Shown: positions 1-6,592 of the stretch, piece after piece
Layout of the letters: each line of letters opens with the position of its first letter
How positions within the stretch are numbered: position 1 is the stretch's first letter
Source of the DNA: Acidobacteriota bacterium
GTDB taxonomy: Bacteria > Acidobacteriota > Blastocatellia > Pyrinomonadales > Pyrinomonadaceae
Direction of reading: 5' to 3'
Assembly: GCA_003222935.1 (NCBI GenBank)
Contig: QHXL01000311.1
Span: 1-7,683, forward strand
DNA length: 7,683 bases
Position numbers and translations under genes: made by a program
The notes under the pieces: model-generated
Told to the model about the DNA's origin: nothing
Seen by the model: the letters and a program-made list of their open reading frames with translations, nothing else
The model's database searches: none

Positions 1-687
1 CCGGAGAGATCTGAACGACTCGGCATGACGCAGCAGCAGTGGACCAAGTTGGCCCGCAAGCGCACCGGCCAGGCCCGCAGTTGCTCCTACCAGCGCTACG
101 ATCGTTTCACCGCGAGCACGTTTTCGACGAACCAGGGATCCGACTGTAGTAGAAAGCCATTTTGACAAAGACATTCCAAAGAGGATCGTCGGCACCGCCG
201 CAATTAGTCCAAGCGCCAGGTTTCCTGAACCCAATCCAGCACCAATGCTCATTGCAAGCAGTGCGGGAATCGCAAACACAGACTGTAGCGTTGTGACTTC
301 GCTTATAAAGTCGACCGCAAATAACTTGCGCAAACTGATTGGGTAGATGAGCATCCGGCCTGCATCAAACTGCTTGCTGTTGCCTATACTCAAAGGCACC
401 GTGGCCCACATCAAGTAAATGAACGCGAAAATAATGAACATGTACTCGAGCGGTTCGGCCCCCATACCTTCACGAGCAGCTCCTCGTTGAAATGTCGCGG
501 ACAAACCTCCAGGCAGACTTAGCCCGTAAGCGCCGAGGCCTAGACCCAGCGCGACAACCACGGCAAAAATAAGGGCCACGATCATTCCGAGTACTGAGGC
601 AATCTGGTTGGCGACAGCTTTAGACGAGCGAAGGGAGTTTCGGAGTAACTGCCGTTTGAGCCAAAGTAAAGTTAGGAGTTGGGACAT
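1..687 (-). CDS. ABC-2-type permease-like integral membrane protein (partial, N-terminal 229 residues)
   Basis: An open frame reads on the minus strand from ATG at 687-685 to the window edge without a stop, so the C-terminal part is missing. The start is supported by an AGGA Shine-Dalgarno (SD) sequence about four bases upstream on that strand (692-695). The protein starts with a basic amphipathic stretch (LLWLKRQLLRNSLRSSK, about residues 6-23). Hydrophobic segments follow at about 31-53, 82-101, 136-150, 158-173 and 195-213. A conserved-looking cytoplasmic stretch, FDAGRMLIYPISLRKLF, lies at about 107-123. This layout, with a 'Pro-Ile/Val-Ser' segment before the next membrane span, recalls ABC-2-type export permeases, which sit in the inner membrane with a separate ATPase. 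No ATPase gene is visible, though it could lie beyond position 1. The gene is divergent from folK and unlikely to be linked to it in function. The substrate is unknown. Membrane location is confident; the ABC-permease assignment is an inference. Confidence 0.7.
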   Translation of the reverse strand, partial: MSQLLTLLWLKRQLLRNSLRSSKAVANQIASVLGMIVALIFAVVVALGLGLGAYGLSLPGGLSATFQRGAAREGMGAEPLEYMFIIFAFIYLMWATVPLSIGNSKQFDAGRMLIYPISLRKLFAVDFISEVTTLQSVFAIPALLAMSIGAGLGSGNLALGLIAAVPTILFGMSLSKWLSTTVGSLVRRKRARGETIVALVGATAGLAGALAGQLGPLLLRHAESFRSLR

Positions 688-696
688 TTTTTCCTA

Positions 697-766
697 TTGA
701 AGATTGCAGATTTCAGAATGACGATTTAGAACTATAATCGTCCGACTTGAAATCTGAAATCTTCAA
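697..766. repeat. Inverted repeat (19-bp arms) filling the divergent permease/folK spacer
   Basis: The left arm at 697-715 (TTGAAGATTGCAGATTTCA) pairs with the right arm at 748-766 (TGAAATCTGAAATCTTCAA) at 18 of 19 positions. Inside the loop a second stem of 6 bp forms between ACGATT (721-726) and AATCGT (736-741). The right arm is followed by a degenerate AATCTTAAATCTTAAAT run that leads directly into the folK start. The size and A/T-rich palindromic structure suit a dispersed intergenic repeat (REP- or MITE-like), but only one copy is visible here. It could also act as a bidirectional terminator or as a regulatory stem. Confidence 0.75.
733..738 (+). promoter_or_regulatory. Candidate -10 box (TATAAT) upstream of folK
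   Basis: A perfect TATAAT lies in the loop of the inverted repeat, 46 bp before the folK start codon. The -35 region at 16-18 bp spacing (around 709-716, inside the repeat arm) matches TTGACA poorly. The near-symmetric reverse complement (TATAGT on the minus strand, 731-736) could serve the divergent permease gene. This rests on the -10 match alone. Confidence 0.35.
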
Positions 767-783
767 TCTTAAATCTTAAATTT

Positions 784-1290
784 TTGAACTCAATTCAAAA
801 CGCCTACGTCTCCCTTGGTTCGAATCTTGGTGATCGGGCCGGGTATCTTTTGCTCGCAGTGCGCGGCCTGCTGGCGGCGGGGTTAGACGTCATTCGGCTT
901 TCGAGCGTTTACGAAACCGAGCCCGTTGAATATACCAATCAGCCAACATTCCTGAACATGGTCGCTGAACTCAGGGCCACCACACTTCCTCCCCCAGAAC
1001 AACTCCTGGCCCGGATGTTACGCCTTGAGTTTGCACTGGGAAGAATCCGAGATGTCGACATGGGACCCCGGACAATTGACCTCGACTTACTCATCTACAA
1101 GGATGAGCAACGAGACTCAGACTATCTCCGGCTGCCACATCCGCGTCTTCAGCTGCGCCGCTTCGTTCTCGTACCTTTGAACGAATTGGTTCCCACCCTG
1201 ATACATCCAACGCTCCACCGCAGTGTAAGCGATCTGCTGGAGTCCACAGACGACACATCGCTCGTGCAAGTCTGGAAACCAAACCATTAA
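784..1290 (+). CDS. folK: 2-amino-4-hydroxy-6-hydroxymethyldihydropteridine pyrophosphokinase (HPPK)
   Basis: FolK transfers pyrophosphate from ATP to 6-hydroxymethyl-7,8-dihydropterin in the cytoplasm, making the substrate for dihydropteroate synthase in folate synthesis. The 168-residue length is typical. Visible family motifs are AYVSLGSNLGDR (7-18), VYETEPV followed by FLNMV (43-60), GRIRDVDMGPRTIDLDLLIY (86-105) and HPRLQLRRFVLVPLNEL (119-135). D99 and D101 of the DLD motif correspond to the two Mg-binding aspartates, and R96 to the conserved Arg before it. The usual 'RWGPR' reads DMGPR here, a modest variation. The start is TTG at 784; no ATG lies between the in-frame stop at 748-750 and the conserved N-terminus, and an in-frame CTG at 754 is a weaker alternative. 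No SD sequence precedes the TTG. The frame ends at TAA 1288-1290. The next gene is panB, after a 287-bp gap. Confidence 0.95.
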   Translation: MNSIQNAYVSLGSNLGDRAGYLLLAVRGLLAAGLDVIRLSSVYETEPVEYTNQPTFLNMVAELRATTLPPPEQLLARMLRLEFALGRIRDVDMGPRTIDLDLLIYKDEQRDSDYLRLPHPRLQLRRFVLVPLNELVPTLIHPTLHRSVSDLLESTDDTSLVQVWKPNH

Positions 1291-1375
1291 GAATCACCAG
1301 TTCATGCCGGTGATACTTCAATTTCTCCTACCAGCCCGCTATCATTTTTCGCGCGTCGGGATTGAGGATGACGTA

Positions 1376-1409
1376 GGTGAAGCTGAAACTTCACCGGCGT
1401 AGCGCCGGT
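1376..1409 (+). promoter_or_regulatory. Two overlapping, mutually exclusive hairpins in the panB leader
   Basis: GGTGAAG (1376-1382) pairs with CTTCACC (1389-1395) around a 6-nt loop. ACCGGCG (1393-1399) pairs with CGCCGGT (1403-1409) around a 3-nt loop. The two perfect 7-bp stems share bases 1393-1395, so they compete. Neither is followed by a T-run. This could be a dispersed GC-rich palindromic repeat, or an RNA switch if transcription from folK reads through. The candidate panB promoter at 1473-1478 lies downstream, and a transcript from it would not contain these stems. Confidence 0.4.
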
Positions 1410-1472
1410 TGTATTCAGAGAATCGTAACGGAGGCGCCAAAGGTCGGCTTTTCCCGTTTCGGACTTTGCCGC

Positions 1473-1478
1473 TATAAT
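1473..1478 (+). promoter_or_regulatory. Candidate -10 box (TATAAT) for panB-panC
   Basis: A perfect TATAAT lies about 100 bp before the panB ATG. At 17-bp spacing the -35 position reads TTTCCC (1450-1455), which matches TTGACA at only three of six positions. It is the best promoter candidate in the 1291-1577 gap. Besides this and the hairpin pair, the gap holds a weak 6-bp stem just after folK (ATCACC 1293-1298 with GGTGAT 1309-1314) and no convincing gene. Confidence 0.4.
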
Positions 1479-1577
1479 GCCACCACACTTGTTACTAAGC
1501 CTTCGACATCGCCAGCCGATCCGTTTCCCCGACAATCCAATTGTCCTTCGATCAAAGTGTAAAAAGAGAGCTGAGAT

Positions 1578-2471
1578 ATGCCGTATCTGAAGCCTGAACG
1601 ACCGGAAAAGGTCAGTGCGCCGTCATTACGTTCCAGCAAACAGAGAGGCGAACGCCTCGTGTGTTTGACTGCCTACGACTATCCAACCGCTCGAATTGTC
1701 GATGAAGCCGGAATAGATATCATTCTTGTTGGCGACAGTTTGGGGAACGTCGTATTGGGCTACGGCAACACAGTCCCGGTAACCCTGGATGAGATTCTGA
1801 TTCACCTGAAAGCCGTACGAAGAGCGGTCCAGCGAGCCCTGCTCGTGGCTGACATGCCCTACGGAACATTTCACACAGGCGACGACGACGCCGTACGTAA
1901 CGCTCTACGTCTTGTGAAAGAAGGAGGCGCGGAAGCGATTAAGCTTGAAGGTGGACACAAACGTGTCCAGTTAGTGAAGCGTCTCGTCGACGAAGAAATT
2001 AGCGTGATGGGCCATATCGGCCTGACCCCGCAATCTATCAATCAACTTGGCGCCTATCGGGTGCAAGGTAAGACTGCTTCTGCTGCCCGGCAACTCCTTG
2101 ACGACGCGAAAGCCCTGGAAGATGCGGGCGCGTTCGCCATCGTGCTTGAAGTCGTGCCACGCGAAATCGCGCAACTGATAACTGAGACCGTTAGTATTCC
2201 AACCATTGGTATTGGCGCCGGCGTACATTGCGACATTCAAGTTCTGGTGATACACGACATGCTTGGTCTTTCCTTCGGAAAACAAGCGCGCTTTGTCAGA
2301 CCTTATGCAAACCTCCGCGAAGTCATGACTGACGCGATTACCAGGTATGCAGACGACGTGAGAAATGAAACGTATCCTTCCAACGACGAGTCTTACGCCT
2401 TACCGGCGGAGGCTGCGGAAGAGTTGAACATCCAAACGCCCGCAAAGAACTCGAAGGTCGAGAAGTCCTAA
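1578..2471 (+). CDS. panB: 3-methyl-2-oxobutanoate hydroxymethyltransferase (ketopantoate hydroxymethyltransferase)
   Basis: PanB transfers a hydroxymethyl group from 5,10-methylenetetrahydrofolate to alpha-ketoisovalerate, giving ketopantoate, the first committed step of pantothenate synthesis; it is cytoplasmic and Mg-dependent. Motifs in order are LTAYDYPTARIVDEAGIDI (30-48), LVGDSLGNVVLGY (50-62), LLVADMPYGTF (88-98), IKLEGG (121-126), VMGHIGLTPQSINQLGAYRVQGKT (143-166), LEVVP (190-194) and IPTIGIGAG...QVLVIHDMLGL (207-231). By family comparison D53, D92 and E124 are the metal ligands and E191 the catalytic Glu. The 297 residues exceed the roughly 264 of E. coli PanB, through about 20 extra N-terminal residues and a polar C-terminal tail (about 265-297). 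The ATG at 1578 follows an AAGAGAG element (1564-1570) at good spacing. Stop TAA is at 2469-2471, and panC starts 16 bp later, indicating co-transcription. Confidence 0.97.
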   Translation: MPYLKPERPEKVSAPSLRSSKQRGERLVCLTAYDYPTARIVDEAGIDIILVGDSLGNVVLGYGNTVPVTLDEILIHLKAVRRAVQRALLVADMPYGTFHTGDDDAVRNALRLVKEGGAEAIKLEGGHKRVQLVKRLVDEEISVMGHIGLTPQSINQLGAYRVQGKTASAARQLLDDAKALEDAGAFAIVLEVVPREIAQLITETVSIPTIGIGAGVHCDIQVLVIHDMLGLSFGKQARFVRPYANLREVMTDAITRYADDVRNETYPSNDESYALPAEAAEELNIQTPAKNSKVEKS

Positions 2472-2487
2472 CCCCAAACCCCAATTT

Positions 2488-3363
2488 ATGGAGATCATCA
2501 ACCGCCGTCAGCGCATGAGTTCCGTCGCGCGCAAAATTCGCCGCGAGCAGGACAGAACCATCGGTCTCGTACCAACTATGGGCGCGCTGCACGAAGGTCA
2601 CTTAAGTCTTGTGCGGGAAGCCCGGCGGATGTGTGACATCGTCGTGGTATCTGTGTTTGTAAATCCCGCACAGTTTGGCCCAAGTGAAGACTTCGACAAA
2701 TATCCGCGAGACCTAACCAAGGACACGGCGCTGCTGACCGACTACAACGTCGATTACATTTTCGCGCCTCCCGTCGAGGAGATTTATGCAAAAGGTTTCG
2801 CAAGTTATGTGACGGTTGAAGGCCTTTCGGACCAGCTTGAAGGGGCGTCGAGACCCGGTCATTTTCGCGGTGTCGCAACAGTCGTGACGATCCTGCTGAA
2901 TACGATCCGACCTGACTTCGCATTCTTCGGACAGAAGGATGCTCAGCAGGCGCTGATCATCCGACGACTTGTAAAGGATTTAGCGTTCGATACTGAGATC
3001 GTTATTTTGCCAACCGTCCGTGAAGATTCCGGTCTCGCGATCTCATCACGCAATCTTTATCTGACAAGTGAAGAGCAAACTGCTGCCGGCGTTATTCATG
3101 AAGCATTGAAGCGTGCCAAGGCCGCGTACAAAGAGGGCGAGCGCAGCGGAGGTCGACTCGAAATTCTTGTTCGCTCCACAATCGAGCTTGAACCACGCGC
3201 CCGTGTCGACTACGTCAACGTTATTGATGCTGACACTCTGGAGCATTTGGATCGACTGGATGATCGACCAATCTTGATCGCAATTGCGGTGTATGTCGGG
3301 AAGACGCGTTTGATCGACAATACGATCCTGAATAAGGCGAAGAAGAAAGACGCGTCGGTTTAG
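2488..3363 (+). CDS. panC: Pantothenate synthetase (pantoate--beta-alanine ligase)
   Basis: PanC condenses pantoate with beta-alanine using ATP, through a pantoyl-adenylate intermediate, to give pantothenate, the coenzyme A precursor. The 291 residues match the family (about 283 in E. coli). Motifs are VPTMGALHEGHLSLVREAR (28-46), with the nucleotidyltransferase HxGH signature at H34-H37; FVNPAQFGPSEDFDKYPRD (57-75); HFRGVATVV (125-133); RPDFAFFGQKDAQQ (141-154); and VREDSGLAISSRNLYL (177-192), whose ISSRN is the KMSKS-equivalent ATP-binding loop. AVYVGKTRLIDN (267-278) closes the C-terminal domain. ATG 2488 gives the normal N-terminus, but the upstream sequence is C-rich (ACCCCAAACCCCAATTT) with no SD, so translation may depend on coupling to panB 16 bp upstream. 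Reduction of ketopantoate (panE or ilvC) and beta-alanine supply (panD) are not encoded in this window. Confidence 0.97.
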   Translation: MEIINRRQRMSSVARKIRREQDRTIGLVPTMGALHEGHLSLVREARRMCDIVVVSVFVNPAQFGPSEDFDKYPRDLTKDTALLTDYNVDYIFAPPVEEIYAKGFASYVTVEGLSDQLEGASRPGHFRGVATVVTILLNTIRPDFAFFGQKDAQQALIIRRLVKDLAFDTEIVILPTVREDSGLAISSRNLYLTSEEQTAAGVIHEALKRAKAAYKEGERSGGRLEILVRSTIELEPRARVDYVNVIDADTLEHLDRLDDRPILIAIAVYVGKTRLIDNTILNKAKKKDASV

Positions 3364-3389
3364 AAGAAGTAGTAGCTGAAGTTTCACTC

Positions 3390-3488
3390 TTCTCTGTGTT
3401 ATCTCCGCGTCTCTATGTCTCTGTGGTGAGATCTTGGTACGTTCAAGTGAACCACAGAGACACAGAGACGCGGAGATAGCACAGAGAA
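3390..3488. repeat. Long palindromic repeat, copy 1 (CCACAGAGAC type)
   Basis: The left arm at 3390-3427 and right arm at 3451-3488 are complementary at 36 of 38 positions around a 23-nt loop (3428-3450). One mismatch, T3399, would be a G-U pair in plus-strand RNA. The right arm begins ACCACAGAGACACAGAGACG and ends CACAGAGAA. It is followed by TTTTGTTT, so it could also terminate panC transcripts. The right arm is 32/38 identical to that of a second copy at 4061-4155. From memory, similar 'accacagagacacagag' intergenic repeats occur in many unrelated bacterial genomes; their function is not established. Confidence 0.85.
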
Positions 3489-3490
3489 TT

Positions 3491-3518
3491 TTGTTTACAA
3501 ATCGATCGCGGGCATAAT
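3491..3518 (+). promoter_or_regulatory. Weak candidate promoter for the molybdenum hydroxylase genes
   Basis: TTGTTT (3491-3496) and CATAAT (3513-3518) are spaced 16 bp apart just after the palindrome; TTTACA (3494-3499) is a better -35 match but only 13 bp from the -10. Transcription would begin near 3525, leaving a leader of under 10 nt before the ATG at 3533. The match is weak. Confidence 0.25.
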
Positions 3519-3532
3519 CTCTATTTAAAGTA

Positions 3533-4051
3533 ATGAAACAGAAGTCTCACATCACGTTCACCCTGAATGGCGAACAAACTGAAGTCGCGTTTGCACCGCA
3601 TAAGACGTTGCTCGAAGTACTTCGCGAGGATCTGAACCTGACGGGTACTAAGCATGGTTGCGAACTCGGTGAATGTGGAACGTGCGCCGTGCTTGTTAAC
3701 GGAAAGTCGATCCTCTCTTGTTTGATGCTGGGGCTCGAAGCTGAAGGCCACGAGATAAAGACGATCGAAGGAATGGCCGTGGGCGCCGAGCTGCATCCGT
3801 TGCAGCAAACGTTTGCAGACACTGGCGCAGCGCAATGTGGTTATTGTTCACCCGGATTTCTCCTGGTAGCCGAAGAGTTGTTGACGAAGAACCCAAAACC
3901 AACTCGACCCGAAATTCAGGAAGCTCTGTCGGGAAATCTTTGCAGGTGCACCGGGTATATAAAGATCTATGAAGCGGTGGAGCTGGCTGCTGCACAGATG
4001 CGCGGTGAAGAGTATGAACTACCACGTGAGAGTGTATACGGACTTGAATAG
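3533..4051 (+). CDS. [2Fe-2S] subunit of a xanthine dehydrogenase-family Mo hydroxylase (HcrC/CoxS-like)
   Basis: This small subunit carries two 2Fe-2S clusters that pass electrons from the Mo centre to FAD in heterotrimeric or dimer-of-heterotrimer Mo hydroxylases. All eight ligands are present. C43, C48, C51 (CELGECGTC) and C63 form the plant-ferredoxin-type cluster. C102, C105 (CGYC) and C137, C139 (CRC) form the helical-domain cluster, the latter within NLCRCTGYIKI. The 172 residues are normal for the family. There is no twin-arginine signal, so a cytoplasmic enzyme is likely. The start ATG 3533 is preceded only by a weak AAAG. The stop is TAG 4049-4051. The FTLNG opening and LTGTK-HGC stretch resemble HcrC of 4-hydroxybenzoyl-CoA reductase, but many family members share them, so I give no gene symbol. 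The gene lies between two copies of the palindromic repeat. Confidence 0.95.
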   Translation: MKQKSHITFTLNGEQTEVAFAPHKTLLEVLREDLNLTGTKHGCELGECGTCAVLVNGKSILSCLMLGLEAEGHEIKTIEGMAVGAELHPLQQTFADTGAAQCGYCSPGFLLVAEELLTKNPKPTRPEIQEALSGNLCRCTGYIKIYEAVELAAAQMRGEEYELPRESVYGLE

Positions 4052-4060
4052 AGTTTGATC

Positions 4061-4155
4061 TCTCTGTGTATTCTCTTCTCTGTGTCTCCGTGGTGATAAT
4101 GGAGATCGAATAGGTTAACCACAGAGACTCAGAGACGCAGAGTAAACTCAGAGAA
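4061..4155. repeat. Long palindromic repeat, copy 2 (CCACAGAGAC type)
   Basis: The left arm at 4061-4094 is imperfectly complementary to the right arm at 4118-4155; the left arm is about four bases shorter, and several mismatches are present. The right arm begins ACCACAGAGACTCAGAGACG. It differs from copy 1 at six of 38 positions, mostly near its centre-right. It occupies nearly all of the 117-bp gap between the 2Fe-2S and Mo-subunit genes. Its distal end (AGAGAA, 4150-4155) continues into GAA and forms the only purine-rich stretch before the ATG at 4169. The stem could therefore mask the ribosome-binding region in a transcript covering both genes. Confidence 0.75.
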
Positions 4156-4168
4156 GAATTGGTATCTG

Positions 4169-6592
4169 ATGAGTAAAAATCTCAACGTCGTCGGCAAGCC
4201 TTTTCGCAAAGTCGACGCTCGTGCCAAGTGTGTCGGGCAGACCAGGTTCGCCGATGACATCGTTTTGCCGCGTATGCTTTTCTGCAAGATCCTTCGCAGT
4301 CATCTTCCACACGCAATCATTAAAAACATAGACGCTTCAAAGGCACTGGCACTCCCCGGGGTATTCGCCGTTGTTACTGGCAAAGACATGCCGATTTCTT
4401 ATGGCATCCTTCCTGTTAGCCAGGACGAACACGCACTCTGCATCGACAAGGTTCGCTTCATCGGTGATCCGGTAGCCGCGGTTGCTGCGATTGATGAAGA
4501 CGTCGCCTTCGACGCAATGAACTTGATCGAAGTTGAGTACGAACCCCTGAACACCATCTCCTCGATTGAAGAAGCGGTGTTGATTGAAGAGCCGCGCATT
4601 CACGAGTACGGCGATGTCGGCAATGTTCATAAGAAAGTCTCACTCGAGTTTGGGGACGTTGAGGAGGGCTTTGCCGAGGCCGACCTGGTACGCGAAGACA
4701 CTTTCTTCTACGAAGGCAATACGCATTTGCCGATGGAGCAACACGCAGCAGTTGCACACTTCGACTCCGATAAGAAGATCACTCTTTGGAGTTCAACTCA
4801 AACTCCGCACTACGTTCATCGAGCGCTCGCGAAGGTCCTTGAAATGCGTGCCAGTCACATTCGCGTAATCGCCACTCCCAACGGCGGCGGCTTTGGAGGC
4901 AAAAGCGATCCGTTCAATCATGAGGTGATCGTTTGCAAGCTGGCTATGATCACCGGCCGTCCGGTGAAAGTTACGCTGACACGCGAAGAGGTTTTCTACT
5001 GTCACCGCGGACGTCACCCGGTCCTCATGAAGCTAAAAACGGGTGTGACAAAAGACGGCGCAGTCACAGGAATGCATCTCCAAACGTTCCTGGACGGCGG
5101 TGCGTACGGAAGCTACGGCGTTGCCAGCACGTTCTACACAGGCGCGCTCCAAACCGTCACGTACAACGTTCCTCGTTACAAGTTCCAGGGGTTGCGAGCA
5201 TTCACCAATAAACCGCCGTGTGGTCCAAAGCGGGGACACGGAACGCCACAACCACGTTTTGGGTTAGAAGTTCAACTCGACAAGATTGCCGAACAATTGA
5301 AGATCGATCCGGTTGATATCCGACGAAATCATCTCGTCCCGCCAAACACGGTAACCGCAAATTACCTGCGCATTGGCAGCATGGGCCTGGGCGCCTGTAT
5401 CGACAAAGTCGTTAAAGGCTCCGACTGGAAGAACAAGTTTTCTGGTTGGGATTCGACCAATCGAAAGCAGCCGTTCGGTAAAGGCATTGGGATCGCTTGC
5501 AGTTCATACTTGTGTGGAGCAGGTTTGCCAATTTACTGGAACAACATGCCGCAATCCGGTGTGCAACTTCGACTCGATCGACAAGGTGGCGTTTGTGTGA
5601 TGTGTGGCTCAACTGATATCGGCCAGGGTTCTGATTCGATACTCGCCTACATCGTCGCCGAAATACTTGGTATCGACCCGTTCGACATTCGAGTGGTCAC
5701 AGCAGATACAGATCTAACGCCAGTTGATCTAGGAAGTGTGACCCTGATGACCGGCAACGCGGCAATCCAGGCAGCCGAACGCGCGCGCGAATTTTTAGTG
5801 ATGGCGGTTGCTGAAAAGCTCGGCGTGCCCATCGAGAATTTATCGCTGGCCGAGCGTCGCGTTTTCGATGTTGAGAATCCAGAGGTAGGAGTCTCGTTTG
5901 CAGAGGCTGTAGTTCTGGCTGAGTCGAAGTTTGGCACGATTGGCACCGTCGGCTCCTATTCACCTCCAGCTTCGCCTGGTAAGTTCAAAGGCTCCGGCGT
6001 TGGGCCATCGCCCGCATACAGTTACTCGGCGAGCGTGGTTGAGGTTGATGTCGACCCGGATACAGGAATTGTCGTGGTCGATCGAGTGTGGATAGCACAC
6101 GATATTGGTAAGTCGATCAATCCAATGCTGGTCATGGGCCAGGTTGAAGGCAGCGTGTACATGGGTCTCGGTGAAGCATTGATGGAAGAGATGACTTACC
6201 GCGCGAATCGGAATGTTGTTCATAAGTTTCCCTCTTTGCTCGAGTACAAGAGCCCGACCACGATGGAAATGTGCGACATTAAGACGTACCTGATTGAGGA
6301 TCCTGATCCCAATGGACCGTACGGCGCGAAGGAAGTTGGACAAGGACCGTTGTTGCCAATCATGCCGGCGATAGCGAATGCGGTTTACGATGCGGTTGGC
6401 GTGCGGATCGATGAAGTTCCGATAACACCAGAGAAAGTTTTGAAAGCGCTTCGTGAAAAGTCTCGTGGGAGAGATGGACGTTTTGGTCCGGGTGATGTGC
6501 CAAAACCAGATTGGCCAGAACCTTTGCGAGTGATGACGCCGGCAGAAGGTGGCGACGGAAGAGAGATGCCGCGAGTCGCGGTTCACTCATAG
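4169..6592 (+). CDS. Molybdopterin-binding subunit of a xanthine dehydrogenase-family hydroxylase (4-hydroxybenzoyl-CoA reductase alpha-like)
   Basis: This is the catalytic subunit holding the Mo-molybdopterin centre. It has 807 residues; HcrA is about 769. Residues about 1-130 form the a/b hammerhead domain (RFADDI, GVFAVVTGKDMP, FIGDPVAAVAA). The Mo-binding regions include TPNGGGFGGK (236-245), DGGAYGSYGVAS (309-320), NKPPCGPKRGHGTPQPRF (347-364), GSTDIGQGSDS (480-490), GVGPSPAYSYSA (610-621), WIAHDIGKSINP (641-652) and GPYGAKEVGQGPLLP (716-730). GPKRGHGTPQPRF and the VHKFPSLLEYKSPTT stretch (684-698) favour an HcrA-like clade over CoxL (no AYxCSFR loop) or classical XdhA/B. Two oddities: Q725 stands where the superfamily has its catalytic Glu, and DLGS-VTLMTGN (520-530) seems to lack about four residues. 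The substrate cannot be inferred. The C-terminus (about 762-807) is a polar extension. The start ATG 4169 lies 10 bases after a purine-rich AGAGAAGAA. Confidence 0.93.
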   Translation: MSKNLNVVGKPFRKVDARAKCVGQTRFADDIVLPRMLFCKILRSHLPHAIIKNIDASKALALPGVFAVVTGKDMPISYGILPVSQDEHALCIDKVRFIGDPVAAVAAIDEDVAFDAMNLIEVEYEPLNTISSIEEAVLIEEPRIHEYGDVGNVHKKVSLEFGDVEEGFAEADLVREDTFFYEGNTHLPMEQHAAVAHFDSDKKITLWSSTQTPHYVHRALAKVLEMRASHIRVIATPNGGGFGGKSDPFNHEVIVCKLAMITGRPVKVTLTREEVFYCHRGRHPVLMKLKTGVTKDGAVTGMHLQTFLDGGAYGSYGVASTFYTGALQTVTYNVPRYKFQGLRAFTNKPPCGPKRGHGTPQPRFGLEVQLDKIAEQLKIDPVDIRRNHLVPPNTVTANYLRIGSMGLGACIDKVVKGSDWKNKFSGWDSTNRKQPFGKGIGIACSSYLCGAGLPIYWNNMPQSGVQLRLDRQGGVCVMCGSTDIGQGSDSILAYIVAEILGIDPFDIRVVTADTDLTPVDLGSVTLMTGNAAIQAAERAREFLVMAVAEKLGVPIENLSLAERRVFDVENPEVGVSFAEAVVLAESKFGTIGTVGSYSPPASPGKFKGSGVGPSPAYSYSASVVEVDVDPDTGIVVVDRVWIAHDIGKSINPMLVMGQVEGSVYMGLGEALMEEMTYRANRNVVHKFPSLLEYKSPTTMEMCDIKTYLIEDPDPNGPYGAKEVGQGPLLPIMPAIANAVYDAVGVRIDEVPITPEKVLKALREKSRGRDGRFGPGDVPKPDWPEPLRVMTPAEGGDGREMPRVAVHS

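Noticed and set aside
1377..1562. Open frame of 61 codons (GTG start) between folK and panB
   Set aside because: It begins inside the hairpin pair, has no SD, no recognisable motif and a composition like non-coding sequence.
3374..3388. Similarity between GCTGAAGTTTCACT after panC and GCTGAAACTTCACC upstream of panB
   Set aside because: The shared stretch is short and mismatched and may be chance; there is no surrounding homology.
3390..4155. CRISPR array reading of the repeated CCACAGAGAC/CTCTGTGG motifs
   Set aside because: There are only two palindromes about 670 bp apart with a gene between them and no regular spacers.
5960..6586. Long minus-strand open frame (208 codons) opposite the Mo-subunit gene
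   Set aside because: It is an antisense shadow of a clearly coding, motif-rich gene, with His/Arg-rich translation and no recognisable features.
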